DNA of 64,000 nt from Spirosoma oryzae. Its GTDB lineage: Bacteria; Bacteroidota; Bacteroidia; Cytophagales; Spirosomataceae. Of this stretch, positions 28,218 through 36,799 are shown in pieces (the first letter of the stretch is position 1; each line of letters begins with the position of its first letter). The stretch is taken from contig NZ_PVTE01000006.1 of NCBI RefSeq assembly GCF_003002825.1, positions 248,001 to 312,000 on the forward strand, given 5' to 3'. The notes under the pieces are model-generated. The model saw only the letters and a program-made list of their open reading frames with translations. It had not been told where the DNA came from and made no database searches. A program made the position numbers and the translations under genes.

Positions 28218-30635
28218 TTATTCGCTGCGGAGCGATTTGACGGGATTCATCAGGGCAGCTTTGACGCTGCGGAACGAGATCGTAGCGAAGGCAATCAATA
28301 CCGCCAGCAGACCCGACAGAATGAATACCCACCACGGCATGTCGATGCGGTACGCGAAATCACCCAGCCACTGATTCATGGCGTACCAGGCGAGGGGAGA
28401 CGCTACGACAATCGCAATCAACACCAGTTTTAGGAAATCACCTGCCAGCAGGGTAACGATGCTGGCGACGGAGGCACCGAGGACTTTCCGAACACCGATC
28501 TCCTTGGTCCGCTGCTCAATACTGATGAGCGCGACGGCAAACAGGCCCATGCACGACAGTAGAATCGCAATCCCGGCCGCCGACGAGAAAATCGTAGACA
28601 GGCGCTGCTCTTTTTTGTACCAGCGCTCGACGTTTTCGTCGACGAACGAGCCGATGAATTCGTGTTTCGGGTCGATTTCTTTCCAGGCAGCTTTCACCGT
28701 TTCCATCGCGCCCGTCAGGTTCTGCGGATTTACCCGAACCAGTACGTAGTTGATTGCATTATCAGGCAACATTTGCAGCGCGATTGGTTCCGCTTTCTTA
28801 TGCAGGGAATACAGATTGAAGTCGGCAAAGACCCCGACGATCTGGTATTTTCGGCCCGAATCCGGTTCAATGTATTTGCCAATCGGATTGGCTTCACCCA
28901 GTTGCTTGGCCAGACTCTCCGATACCAGAATGGCGGCTGTCGAATCGGTACTATAGCTGGGCGAAAATTCACGGCCGGCCTTTAGTTTGATACCCAGCGT
29001 TTTCAGGTAATCGAAATCGACGCGCAGCCAGTCGCAGCTGATCTCCCGTTTGTTGTAGTTGAAGCCGTAGGTCATTCGTGACGAACTGCCATCCAGACCG
29101 GCACCGATGTTTACCCCCGTTCCAGTTACGGCCACGACGTTGGGCTGATTAGCCAGCCGCTCGCGCATTTGCCGTAGAAAGGTAGTGCCGTTGACATCGC
29201 CACCAACGGGTACGCTGATGACCTGCTCTTTGTTCAGACCCATCGGCCGCTGTTGCAGATACGTCACCTGCTGCCGCATGATCAGGGTGCAGACGATGAG
29301 CAGACAGGCAATGGCAAACTGAGTGATGATTAGCGTATTGCGCAATACACCCGGCTTGCTGACTTTTACTTTTCCTTTAAGCACTTCAACGGCGCTGAAC
29401 CGGGTCACAAACCAGGACGGGTAACCGCCGGCTAGCAGGGTAATGAGCAGGAAGCCCAAGCCCGTAACCAGTAGTACGTTCGGGGTCAGGAAATTCTGGA
29501 TCGACAGGTGGCTGCGGAACAGTTTGTTGAACGTCGGTAGCAGAACATAAGCCATCCCCAGACCAAGCAGCAAAGCGGTACCCGACAGCAGTACAGTTTC
29601 GCCCCAGATCTGACCGAACAACTGACTGCGTTGCGCACCCAGCGACTTGCGGACACCCACTTCCCGCGCCCGCGTGATGGACTGGGCGATGGTTAGATTG
29701 ACGAAGTTGATGCAGGCAATGACCAGGATAAACAAGCCGATCACCAGCAGGCTGTAGATGTATACGCGGCTGGTCGTGTTGCCGCCCATCGATTGATCGA
29801 AATGGATGTCGGTCAGCGGTTGCAGCAGCAGGCTACGCTGAAAACCCAGTTCGTTTTTGGGGTAACCCTGTTTGGTTCGTTCGGCAATGTCGCCCGCAAA
29901 ATACTTGTTCATCAGGGCCTGTAGCCGAGGCTGAAGGCTAGCCGGTGTTACACCGGATTTCAGTTTGATAAATACCGTATGGTTACCGTGGTCCCATTTG
30001 TCTTTGTAGGCCTGGTAGTCGTCCTGGTTTTGGCTGGAAATAAGGGCGTCGAATTGTAGCGATGAATTTTCCGGCGAGTCGCCGGCGACACCGGTTACGG
30101 TAAATGGTTTCCACTGATCGCCGAGCCGCAGCTGTACCGTCTTGCCCATCGGGCTTACCGAGCCAAACACGGCCTTTGCCATTTTCCCGCTGATGACGAT
30201 GTCGCTGATGCCCTGCATGGCGGTGCTGGCTTTGCCCTGAAGCATGGGAAAGGAAAACATCGTCAGAAAGTCAGCATCCACGCGCCGAACATCTTCACCG
30301 AACGTTTTATCCTGCCAGCGGACACTCGCACTTTGATCGAACCAGCGGGTTACGCCTTCTACCTCCGGAAACTCCGTCCGGATCGCGGGTGAAATCGGAT
30401 ACGGCATGATCGGGCCTCGATCGGGCGTACCATCGCGCTGGGTATCCAGGAAGTTGAGCCGGTAAATCCGACTGGCATCCGCATGGAAGCGATCGTACGA
30501 CAGTTCAAAGGTGGCGGTCAGAAACAGTAGGATGCAGGTGCCGAACGCGACCGACAGACCGACGAGATTGATCAGCGTATGCGTCCGGTTTTTCCAGAGT
30601 GTTCGGAAGGCGATTTTGAGGTAGTTACGCAGCAT
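28218..30635 (-). CDS. Duplicated FtsX/MacB-type ABC permease P9
   Basis: 805 residues from ATG 30635, where the family N terminus MLRNYLKIAFRTLWKNRTHT starts; the frame stays open 41 codons further upstream but would then overlap the divergent gene. Coupling motifs RAREVGVRKSLGAQRSQL and RTKEIGVRKVLGAS. The second-unit helices have an unusual ALISIEQRTKEIG entry in place of AFTAEQRTKEIG, so this copy is an outgroup to the rest. Only 46 bases separate it from the divergent Uma2-like gene, and neither operator nor sigma-54-like element is seen there. Confidence 0.94.
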   Translation of the reverse strand: MLRNYLKIAFRTLWKNRTHTLINLVGLSVAFGTCILLFLTATFELSYDRFHADASRIYRLNFLDTQRDGTPDRGPIMPYPISPAIRTEFPEVEGVTRWFDQSASVRWQDKTFGEDVRRVDADFLTMFSFPMLQGKASTAMQGISDIVISGKMAKAVFGSVSPMGKTVQLRLGDQWKPFTVTGVAGDSPENSSLQFDALISSQNQDDYQAYKDKWDHGNHTVFIKLKSGVTPASLQPRLQALMNKYFAGDIAERTKQGYPKNELGFQRSLLLQPLTDIHFDQSMGGNTTSRVYIYSLLVIGLFILVIACINFVNLTIAQSITRAREVGVRKSLGAQRSQLFGQIWGETVLLSGTALLLGLGMAYVLLPTFNKLFRSHLSIQNFLTPNVLLVTGLGFLLITLLAGGYPSWFVTRFSAVEVLKGKVKVSKPGVLRNTLIITQFAIACLLIVCTLIMRQQVTYLQQRPMGLNKEQVISVPVGGDVNGTTFLRQMRERLANQPNVVAVTGTGVNIGAGLDGSSSRMTYGFNYNKREISCDWLRVDFDYLKTLGIKLKAGREFSPSYSTDSTAAILVSESLAKQLGEANPIGKYIEPDSGRKYQIVGVFADFNLYSLHKKAEPIALQMLPDNAINYVLVRVNPQNLTGAMETVKAAWKEIDPKHEFIGSFVDENVERWYKKEQRLSTIFSSAAGIAILLSCMGLFAVALISIEQRTKEIGVRKVLGASVASIVTLLAGDFLKLVLIAIVVASPLAWYAMNQWLGDFAYRIDMPWWVFILSGLLAVLIAFATISFRSVKAALMNPVKSLRSE

Positions 30636-30646
30636 AAACTTTTGAT

Positions 30647-30654
30647 TAACTTTG
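30647..30654 (+). promoter_or_regulatory. Bacteroidota -7 element of the Uma2-like gene
   Basis: TAACTTTG, an exact TAnnTTTG, 28 bases before ATG 30682. A transcript from here would exclude the alternative TTG start at 30652. Confidence 0.5.
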
Positions 30655-30681
30655 AAAAGAAGCGTTTCTTTTTTGTCGACT

Positions 30682-31131
30682 ATGAACGAATATCCACCGC
30701 CAAGATCCTTACAGTATCTTGTTCTGGAAGATGAAATGGGTGTCAATGCGCCCATCATTCACCAGAGCGTAATTGCCCGGCTTACCGCCGGACTGTACCC
30801 GCTTTATCAGTCGGGCCGGATTCCATTTGAGCCGTTACCGGAAACGATGCTTACCGAAGGCTATGCCAGTCCGGTTCCTGATCTGATTCTGTACGATCAT
30901 CAGTATGAACAGACACGGGTTATCGTTGAAATATGCCAGAAGAGTGGTCTCAAACATGATACAGGCAAAGTGATCAAGCTGATTGAAGACGACACTTATG
31001 GTATTCTTGAAGGGTTCGTTTACAATTACAAAACCAGCCAATGGCTTCGCTACCGTAAAGGCGATGGTGGCCTGACGACCGAATCATCGTTTTCCGACAT
31101 CCTGCAACTTGAGCTGAACAGCTTTTTATAA
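30682..31131 (+). CDS. Uma2-like (PD-(D/E)XK fold) protein
   Basis: 149 residues from ATG 30682. The order of motifs resembles the Uma2/DUF820 family: an HQSVIARL helix near residue 35, PDLILYD near 75, RVIVEI near 90, D-x-x-K (DTGKVIKL) near 105, and a final GFVYNYKTSQWLRY strand. The Asp, Glu and Lys positions fit a PD-(D/E)XK nuclease-type site, although the usual E-V-x-S becomes E-I-C-Q. Proteins of this class are common in bacteria with no settled function. It is the only plus-strand gene between 4 and 38 kb. Assignment is by pattern only. Confidence 0.65.
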   Translation: MNEYPPPRSLQYLVLEDEMGVNAPIIHQSVIARLTAGLYPLYQSGRIPFEPLPETMLTEGYASPVPDLILYDHQYEQTRVIVEICQKSGLKHDTGKVIKLIEDDTYGILEGFVYNYKTSQWLRYRKGDGGLTTESSFSDILQLELNSFL

Positions 31132-31136
31132 GCCGA

Positions 31137-31688
31137 CTATTTCACCGTTACTTCGTTCTGTTGCCCTGTTTTCACGGTAAAGGGAAGGTGCATCTGCTGC
31201 ACGCCGTTCTGCCAGTATTCGTAGTAATAGGTGCCGGGCTGCAACGACATCGTTCGGGGGAAGCGCCCCTTGTTTTTTGGTGCATCGAACTCTTCCGTAA
31301 TGGTCGTCGGTCCGCTGACGATCAGTTTCACGCGCCCTTCACAGGTCGGGCAGGTAAACGTAACCGGTACTGTGCGGCTGTCTCTTTCCGATCGGACTGT
31401 CTGTGCTACCTGCATGGGCTGATGCGGAGTGGGTGGTGCTTCACCCAGACCCAGCGAATCGAGTACGCGATTTTTCAGGGCATCTTTCTCCCCCCGGCTC
31501 ATGCCCCGCACGTTGAATGTCCGGTTGTAGGCAAACTGTTGTCCGTTACGCTGCCCGTCAATCTGGATAGACAGCGTTTTATCGTTGTCGTTAATCTGCG
31601 AATGAGTGCTGGAATAAGTCGACGTGGATGTTTGGGCCGTCGCGGCAAACGAGATACCCAGCAGCAGAGAAAGTAGGAGCGGTTTCAT
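31137..31688 (-). CDS. Secreted protein of unknown family under sigma-54-like control
   Basis: 183 residues from ATG 31688, with a clear signal peptide (MKPLLLSLLLGISFAATAQ) followed by a Thr/Ser-rich linker. A middle section predicts helix (MSRGEKDALKNRVLDSLG). The C-terminal ~75 residues, rich in beta strands, contain a CPTC pair near 113-116 and strings like LQPGTYYYEYWQNGVQQ. The CxxC could form a disulfide or bind metal. I do not recognise a family. It carries the same promoter and operator as the permease blocks, which suggests an envelope role tied to them. Its stop codon is 5 bases from that of the convergent Uma2-like gene. Confidence 0.8.
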   Translation of the reverse strand: MKPLLLSLLLGISFAATAQTSTSTYSSTHSQINDNDKTLSIQIDGQRNGQQFAYNRTFNVRGMSRGEKDALKNRVLDSLGLGEAPPTPHQPMQVAQTVRSERDSRTVPVTFTCPTCEGRVKLIVSGPTTITEEFDAPKNKGRFPRTMSLQPGTYYYEYWQNGVQQMHLPFTVKTGQQNEVTVK

Positions 31689-31713
31689 AATCGATAGCGT
31701 TTTGTAGAACAGT

Positions 31714-31729
31714 ATCGAAGGCCGTGCCA
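31714..31729 (-). promoter_or_regulatory. Sigma-54-like promoter of the secreted-protein gene
   Basis: The minus strand reads TGGCACGGCCTTCGAT: the -24 half TGGCACG is perfect and the -12 half is weaker, GG-N10-GA. It lies 56 bp from the operator and its -24 GG is 40 bases before ATG 31688, which excludes the upstream start at 31730. Confidence 0.68.
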
Positions 31730-31783
31730 TGATTTTTAATCGTTGATTATGAACGGGTTAATGGTACGGTTGCAGGTCTGTAC

Positions 31784-31830
31784 GTCCACTATCGGACAGG
31801 GGCCGTACGGGCTCGGACGGTCGATGTCCT
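31784..31830 (-). promoter_or_regulatory. Tandem operator, copy d (two sites plus half-site)
   Basis: 31784-31797 is GTCCA-CTAT-CGGAC and 31805-31818 is GTACG-GGCT-CGGAC, 21 bp apart. A half-site GTCCT begins at 31826, another 21 bp on. Confidence 0.72.
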
Positions 31831-31886
31831 GAACTGTGCTAGTCTTGAACTGTGCTAGTCTTGAACTGTGCTAGTCTTGAACTGTG
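31827..31886. repeat. Short tandem repeat, 16-bp unit
   Basis: About 3.7 copies of TCTTGAACTGTGCTAG (first copy with one change), running straight into the palindromic repeat that follows. The unit is made from that element's outer arm (TCTTGAACTGTG), so it probably arose by slippage at its edge. It touches the distal end of operator copy d. Confidence 0.85.
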
Positions 31887-31966
31887 ATTCTTATGATTGC
31901 TTTGATTGCATTGATTTTTTGAATCATAGTCTATCAGCGTAATCACAAGAATCACAGTTCAAGACA
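31875..31966. repeat. Palindromic intergenic repeat R1 (GTGATT family)
   Basis: Outer arms TCTTGAACTGTGATTCTTATG and complement-like GAATCACAGTTCAAGACA, with an inner pair of GATTGC/GTAATC steps. About 92 bases, located just after the P10 stop codon. Related copies lie at 34359, 34455 and 35254. Confidence 0.8.
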
Positions 31967-31976
31967 CGTCAGACAA

Positions 31977-34334
31977 TCATTCGCTGCGTAGTGACTTGAC
32001 GGGGTTGACCAGCGCAGCCCGGATACTTTGGTAGCTTACTGTCGCCAGCGCGACCACTACCGCTATCAGGGCCGCAAAGGCGAAAATCCACCATGGCAGG
32101 GTATCCCGATACACAAAGCTGTTCAGCCATTTGTCGAGTGCCATCCAGGCCAGGGGGGAAGCCAGTACCATGGCAATCAGAACGAGCTTGAGAAAATCCG
32201 TAGACAGTAAACCAACGATGCTGGCGACGGAGGCACCAAGCACTTTGCGGACACCGATTTCTTTGGTCCGTTGTTCGGCCGTGAAAGCCGCCAGCCCAAA
32301 CAAACCTAAACACGAGATCAAGACAGCCAGAATGCCAAAGTAGTTGACCAACTCCTGTACCTGCTGCTCACTACGGTAAAGCTTCTCGTAGTCTTCGTCC
32401 AGAAAGTGATAGGTGAATGGATAGTTCGGGTTGAATGACTTAGTCAGTTGTTCCAACTCAGTAAGCGCCTGCTGGGTCTGGCCAGGGTGGGTCTTTATCA
32501 GCAAATAGCTTGTATTTCGTGGCGTATAGGTCAGAATCAGCGGATTGATGGCCTGGTGCAGTGAGTTGATATGAAAGTCTTTCATCAACCCAACGATACG
32601 ACCTTTCCCATACCAGAACGTTACTTCCTTCCCAACCGGATCGCGCATGCCCATTAACTTGGCCGTGGCTTCATTGATGAGGTAATTCGAGGAGTCGGCT
32701 GGACTATCGGCACGGAAATCCCGGCCTGCAACCAGCTTGATGTTCATCGTTTTGACAAAGTCGTTACCGACAGACATGGTCGATACACTGGTTTCCATAC
32801 CGGGTTCCTTCCCCGGCCAGACCAAGTCACCCGATGTACTCTGAATATCGATTGGGAGCATGTTGGCTGTCGATACCGAACTAATCGATGGAAGCTGGCT
32901 AACGGCCCGCCGGACGACATCCAGCTTTTTGTCACTGGCCAGCTCGCCTTCCAGCGGAATCGAGATAACGTTCTCCCGGTCGAGACCCAGGTTATGGGTA
33001 CGGAAAAACCTCATTTGCCGACTAACGGTCAGCATGCCTATGATCAGAAACATCGACAGACCAAACTGGAATACGACCAGCGTCCGGCGGAACAGGGCAG
33101 GTCCGCTACCAGCCTGTAAGCGCCCTTTCAGAATACGAATGGGTTGGAGGCCCGACAAAAACAAGGCCGGGTAACTGCCCGAAACGAAGCCGGTTATCAG
33201 TACCAGACCGGCAACGAGTTGCCAGAGCATGGGTTCGGTCAGGCTGAGGGTTAGTTGCTTGTCGAATAGTGTGTTGAATGTCGGTAGTGCCATACGGACC
33301 AGTACCAGCGACAGGATGATCGCCAGCAAACTCGTCAGGATCGACTCACTCATGAACTGACCGATCAGCGAGGAGCGTAGCGCACCGACGACCTTGCGCA
33401 CGCCTACTTCTTTCGCGCGGATGGCTGAGCGAGCCGTTGCCAGGTTCATGAAGTTGATACAGGCTACCAGCAGGATAAACAGGGCAACGACGGAGAAGAT
33501 GCGAACGTACTCGATACGGCCACCGACCGGCTTGCCATTCTTGTAGTCTCTGTACAGATGCAGATCGGTGAGCGGCTGCAACATGGCGACATTCTCGCTG
33601 TGCTCTTTGGGGGCATGCCGTTTGTAAAGCAATTTCATCGACGCTTCCGCCTGCGCCTGTGTAGTGTTGGGGTTGAGCCGTGCATAGGTCATGAAGGAAT
33701 TATTACCCCACTTCGTCTGCCAGTCCTGCTCCTGCACTTTCCAGTTGACGATCCAGTCGAACTGAATCGTTGATGCAGTTGGCAGGTTATCGACAACCGC
33801 ACCGACGACGTAGAATTTGTCGTTGTCAAGTTGCAGCGTTTTGCCCAGCGCCTGTCCATCCGGAAAAAATTTCTCAGCCAGTTTCCGGGAAACAACGATC
33901 TGATTGGTTTGCGCCAATGCCGTCTTTGGATTACCCTGTAAGGCAGTCATGTCGAATACATCGAAAAAGGCGCTCGTGGCGAAATGACCAAATTCCTTGG
34001 CTTTTCGATCACCAACTTTAACCAGATAATCGCGCCCCCAGTCTGTTTTCGTGACGGCATCTACTTCCGGTACATCGTTGGCAATAGCTTCCTGCAAAGG
34101 CCCCGGCGTGACGAAGTTGGTGTAGATTTCACCCTGGTACTCCGACTGAAACCGCACGAAGTAGATGTTCTTCGCATTGGACCAAAAGCGGTCGTAGCTC
34201 AGCTCGTCGCGTACCCACAAGCCAATCAATAAGGCACAGGCCATGCCCAACGCCAGACCGAATACATTGATGCCGGAATACAGTTTGTGCTTGAGCAAAC
34301 TGCGAACCGCTATTTTGATATAGTTGCGAAGCAT
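31977..34334 (-). CDS. Duplicated FtsX/MacB-type ABC permease P10, linked to ATPase and adaptor
   Basis: 785 residues. Coupling motifs RAKEVGVRKVVGALRSSL and RTKEIGVRKVLGAS. It is the only permease here in the same unit as an ATPase (34546) and a membrane-fusion adaptor (35373), in the order adaptor, ATPase, permease, so it is the best candidate for the complete transporter. The three genes are spaced by 150-210 bases filled with palindromic repeats. The promoter of the unit is sigma-54-like, upstream of the adaptor. By analogy with MacAB or LolCDE-like machines it would drive envelope export, but no outer-membrane channel gene is present. Confidence 0.95.
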   Translation of the reverse strand: MLRNYIKIAVRSLLKHKLYSGINVFGLALGMACALLIGLWVRDELSYDRFWSNAKNIYFVRFQSEYQGEIYTNFVTPGPLQEAIANDVPEVDAVTKTDWGRDYLVKVGDRKAKEFGHFATSAFFDVFDMTALQGNPKTALAQTNQIVVSRKLAEKFFPDGQALGKTLQLDNDKFYVVGAVVDNLPTASTIQFDWIVNWKVQEQDWQTKWGNNSFMTYARLNPNTTQAQAEASMKLLYKRHAPKEHSENVAMLQPLTDLHLYRDYKNGKPVGGRIEYVRIFSVVALFILLVACINFMNLATARSAIRAKEVGVRKVVGALRSSLIGQFMSESILTSLLAIILSLVLVRMALPTFNTLFDKQLTLSLTEPMLWQLVAGLVLITGFVSGSYPALFLSGLQPIRILKGRLQAGSGPALFRRTLVVFQFGLSMFLIIGMLTVSRQMRFFRTHNLGLDRENVISIPLEGELASDKKLDVVRRAVSQLPSISSVSTANMLPIDIQSTSGDLVWPGKEPGMETSVSTMSVGNDFVKTMNIKLVAGRDFRADSPADSSNYLINEATAKLMGMRDPVGKEVTFWYGKGRIVGLMKDFHINSLHQAINPLILTYTPRNTSYLLIKTHPGQTQQALTELEQLTKSFNPNYPFTYHFLDEDYEKLYRSEQQVQELVNYFGILAVLISCLGLFGLAAFTAEQRTKEIGVRKVLGASVASIVGLLSTDFLKLVLIAMVLASPLAWMALDKWLNSFVYRDTLPWWIFAFAALIAVVVALATVSYQSIRAALVNPVKSLRSE

Positions 34335-34358
34335 AGGGTAGAGGGTTGAACTGTGATT

Positions 34359-34452
34359 GTCTGAACTATGATTCTTGTGATTACTTTGATTGACAATGAT
34401 TTAAAAAAATCACAGCCGATCTGTGTAATCAGATGAATCACAGTTCAAGACA
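34359..34452. repeat. Palindromic intergenic repeat R2 (GTGATT family)
   Basis: Starts GTCTGAACTATGATTCTTGTG and ends GAATCACAGTTCAAGACA, with an inner ACTTTGATTGACAATGATTT section. A truncated extra arm precedes it at 34347. Confidence 0.78.
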
Positions 34453-34454
34453 AT

Positions 34455-34541
34455 ACTGAACTATGATTCATCTGATTGCTTTGATCGCATTGATTTCTTG
34501 AATCACAGTCTATCAGCGTAATCACAAGAATCACAGTTCAG
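34455..34541. repeat. Palindromic intergenic repeat R3 (GTGATT family)
   Basis: Directly follows R2. Starts ACTGAACTATGATTCATCTG and ends AAGAATCACAGTTCAGA; its inner CTATCAGCGTAATCACAAG matches R1. It ends 4 bases before the ATPase stop codon. Confidence 0.78.
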
Positions 34542-34545
34542 ATAC

Positions 34546-35223
34546 TTACACGTGGAAGTTCTCAGTGACGACTTTTCCGTCGAACAGGTTGACGATCCGG
34601 TGGGCGAACCCCGCGTCGTAGGGTGAGTGCGTAACCATGATGATCGTAGTGCCTTCGTCGTTAAGCTCACCCAGCAGTTTCATCACTTCTTCCCCGTTTT
34701 TCGAATCGAGGTTACCCGTCGGTTCATCGGCCAGGATCAGCTTGGGTTTCGCCACGACGGCCCGCGCAATGGCAGTCCGCTGCTGCTGACCACCCGACAG
34801 TTGCTGTGGGAAGTGGTTCCGGCGGTGCATGATGCTCATCCGCTCCAGCGTCTCTTCCACGCGCTTTTTCCGCTCGTCGGCGGGCGTTTTCAGGTACAGC
34901 AGCGGCAGTTCAACGTTTTCGTAGACCGTCAGTTCGTCGATGAGGTTGAAGCTCTGGAAGACAAAGCCGATCGAGCCCTTCCGCAACTGCGCCCGCTGCC
35001 GTTCAGTCATCCGGGCAACTTCGGTGCCGTAGAAGTTATACTCGCCCTCACTCGGATTGTCGAGTAGCCCCAGGATGTTCAGCAGCGTCGATTTACCGCA
35101 CCCCGACGGGCCCATGATAGCGACGAACTCGCCATCTTTTACTTCCATGTTAATGCCGTTCAGCGCCGTCGTTTCAACTTCCTCGGTCGCGAAAAGCTTC
35201 TGTAAATTAACCGTTTGTATCAT
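34546..35223 (-). CDS. ABC transporter ATP-binding protein (MacB/LolD class)
   Basis: 225 residues, the usual length for a stand-alone LolD/MacB-type ATPase. Walker [10 protein letters not shown] is near residue 39, the Q-loop FVFQSFNL near 87, the signature [14 protein letters not shown] near 140, Walker [13 protein letters not shown] near 163, and the switch His in VTHSPYDA near 200. It is the only ATP-binding cassette gene in 64 kb, against eleven permease genes. It is co-directional with adaptor and P10 and probably powers P10. Because the coupling-helix motifs of the other permeases are conserved, it may also serve them; that sharing is inference. Confidence 0.96.
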   Translation of the reverse strand: MIQTVNLQKLFATEEVETTALNGINMEVKDGEFVAIMGPSGCGKSTLLNILGLLDNPSEGEYNFYGTEVARMTERQRAQLRKGSIGFVFQSFNLIDELTVYENVELPLLYLKTPADERKKRVEETLERMSIMHRRNHFPQQLSGGQQQRTAIARAVVAKPKLILADEPTGNLDSKNGEEVMKLLGELNDEGTTIIMVTHSPYDAGFAHRIVNLFDGKVVTENFHV

Positions 35224-35253
35224 GGTTGAACAGTGATTTATCTCGAACTGCTG

Positions 35254-35370
35254 TCTTGAACTGTGATTTTTTTGATTGTGATGATAGGCTATGATTCATA
35301 ATTAAGAAAAATCACAGTCAATCAGTGTAATCAAAAAAATCACAGTTCAAGACAAGCACAGTTCAAGACG
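35254..35370. repeat. Palindromic intergenic repeat R4 (GTGATT family) with extra arm
   Basis: Starts TCTTGAACTGTGATTTTTTTG and ends AAAATCACAGTTCAAGACA at 35354. An extra half-arm, GCACAGTTCAAGACG, follows at 35356-35370. It fills the gap between adaptor and ATPase genes. Confidence 0.78.
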
Positions 35371-35372
35371 AA

Positions 35373-36620
35373 TTAGAAATTCAGTACCTCGTTGTCGCCG
35401 AAATTCTCGTACGAACTGGTGATGACCTGATCGCCGGGTTCCAGACCCGACAGTACTTCGTAAAATTCGGGGTTCTTACGGCCCAGCGTGATGCTGCGTT
35501 TCACGGCCCGCTTACCGGTTTTGTCGAGCACGTATACCCAGTTGCCACCCGTGTCGGAGAAGAAGCCACCCACCGGCAGCAGCGTGGCCTTGGCCGCTTT
35601 GCCCAGTTCCAATTGTATCGGCGACGATTGGCCACGCTTGATGCCTTGGGGTGCCCCCTGTGGGAAAATCATGTCGACCTCAAACCGGCCGCTTTTTACT
35701 TCCGGGTACACCCGGCTGATGCTGAGTGGATAGTTCTTGCCGTTGAATTCGAAGGTGCCGTTCAAGCCCGCGAATACCCGGCTGATGTAATGTTCATCGA
35801 CCCCGACACGCATCTTGAAGCCGTTCATGTCATCGATCTGCCCGATGTTCTGGCCCCGGTTGATGTTCGAGCCAACTTCTACGTCGATACTCGACAACTG
35901 CCCCGATACGGGGGCTTTGACGACCAGGTTGTCGAGCGTCTGCTGCCAGAGGGCTACGTTGCGCTGCGTGCGGTTCAGCGTTCCTTCGAGTTGTTTAATC
36001 TGAATCTTGGCGTTGTCTTCCTGATACTTCTGCGATTCGATGTCGATTTTGCGCTGTCCGACCAGCCGTTCGTAGGCTCGTTTGGCTTTTAGGTAATCTT
36101 CCTCCGACACGACTTTATCCTTGTACAGCTTGCTCTGCCGGTCGTAGGTGTCTTTGGCCTGATCGATTTGGGCTTCGAGGTCGGCGAGGTTTTTTCGCAG
36201 CGTAAACCGCTCGATTTGCAGGCGTTGGCGCGTGTTCTGCAATTCGTTGACGAGCCGGTTGGCTTCGGTTTCCGATTGCAGGAAGCTGAGTTTGAGGCTC
36301 TGATTTTCCAGTTTCAGCAGTACGTCGCCCTTCTTCACCGTGCTCCCCCCCTCGACCAGCTTCTGCGTTACGTAGCCGCCTTCGATCGCGTCGAGCCGGA
36401 TGGTTTTCAGCGGCTGAACAACGCCTGTTACGGCGATGAAATCTTCGAATGGACCCGTCGATACGGCCGACACGGTGATCTTATCTTTCTCGACATTCAA
36501 TGCAGAACGACGGTCGGCGAAGACAAACGTGTACAGTAAAAGAGCCGTTAACAAGGTGCCGCCCCCAACGAGGGCAAGGCGCTGATTTGTCCAGAAACGT
36601 TTAGGTAAGACGCGATCCAT
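35373..36620 (-). CDS. HlyD/MacA-type membrane-fusion adaptor
   Basis: 415 residues from ATG 36620 (an in-frame ATG at 36683 would sit at or before the predicted transcript start). A single membrane helix near residues 18-38 (LALVGGGTLLTALLLYTF) anchors it. The lipoyl-like half GYVTQKLVEGGSTVKKGDVL is near 90, followed by a long coiled coil (about 110-220). The second lipoyl half NLVVKAPVSGQLSSIDVEVGS is near 235, and a beta-barrel and membrane-proximal domain end the chain. It bridges the permease to the outer envelope in tripartite pumps. It is the first gene of the adaptor-ATPase-P10 unit. There is no lipobox, so it is not a lipoprotein. Confidence 0.93.
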   Translation of the reverse strand: MDRVLPKRFWTNQRLALVGGGTLLTALLLYTFVFADRRSALNVEKDKITVSAVSTGPFEDFIAVTGVVQPLKTIRLDAIEGGYVTQKLVEGGSTVKKGDVLLKLENQSLKLSFLQSETEANRLVNELQNTRQRLQIERFTLRKNLADLEAQIDQAKDTYDRQSKLYKDKVVSEEDYLKAKRAYERLVGQRKIDIESQKYQEDNAKIQIKQLEGTLNRTQRNVALWQQTLDNLVVKAPVSGQLSSIDVEVGSNINRGQNIGQIDDMNGFKMRVGVDEHYISRVFAGLNGTFEFNGKNYPLSISRVYPEVKSGRFEVDMIFPQGAPQGIKRGQSSPIQLELGKAAKATLLPVGGFFSDTGGNWVYVLDKTGKRAVKRSITLGRKNPEFYEVLSGLEPGDQVITSSYENFGDNEVLNF

Positions 36621-36692
36621 GTGTTCAATGAGCGAATGAGTGAATGTTGACTGAGCGAGTAGCTTCGCTTCTTCATTCGCCATTTACTACTG

Positions 36693-36708
36693 AACCAATG
36701 CTATGCCA
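36693..36708 (-). promoter_or_regulatory. Sigma-54-like promoter of adaptor-ATPase-P10 unit
   Basis: The minus strand reads TGGCATAGCATTGGTT. The -24 half TGGCATA is the same as in the P7 promoter; the -12 half TTGG is one base closer than ideal. The GG is 57 bp from the operator and 87 bases from ATG 36620. Confidence 0.6.
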
Positions 36709-36763
36709 ATCTTGGTGGATGCTTGATTGTCAGTAAGTTGGATAGATTGTTTTGATGTGGGCT

Positions 36764-36799
36764 GTCCGATAGCGGACGATGCGTGTCCGGTCGGTGAAC
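36764..36799 (-). promoter_or_regulatory. Tandem operator, copy e
   Basis: 36764-36777 is a perfect inverted repeat, GTCCG-ATAG-CGGAC. The distal element starts 21 bp on at 36785 as GTCCG-GTCGG-TGAAC, with a 5-base centre. It abuts the stop codon of the glycosyltransferase gene at 36800. Confidence 0.75.

Noticed and set aside
30636-30758. N-terminal extension of P9
   Set aside because: The extra 41 residues have no resemblance to other permease N termini and overlap the divergent gene.
31827-31886. CRISPR-like array
   Set aside because: Units are 16 bp with no spacers; it is a simple tandem repeat.
36785-36799. Operator e as a control site for the glycosyltransferase at 36800
   Set aside because: That gene ends, rather than starts, here; the site is correctly placed only for the adaptor gene.
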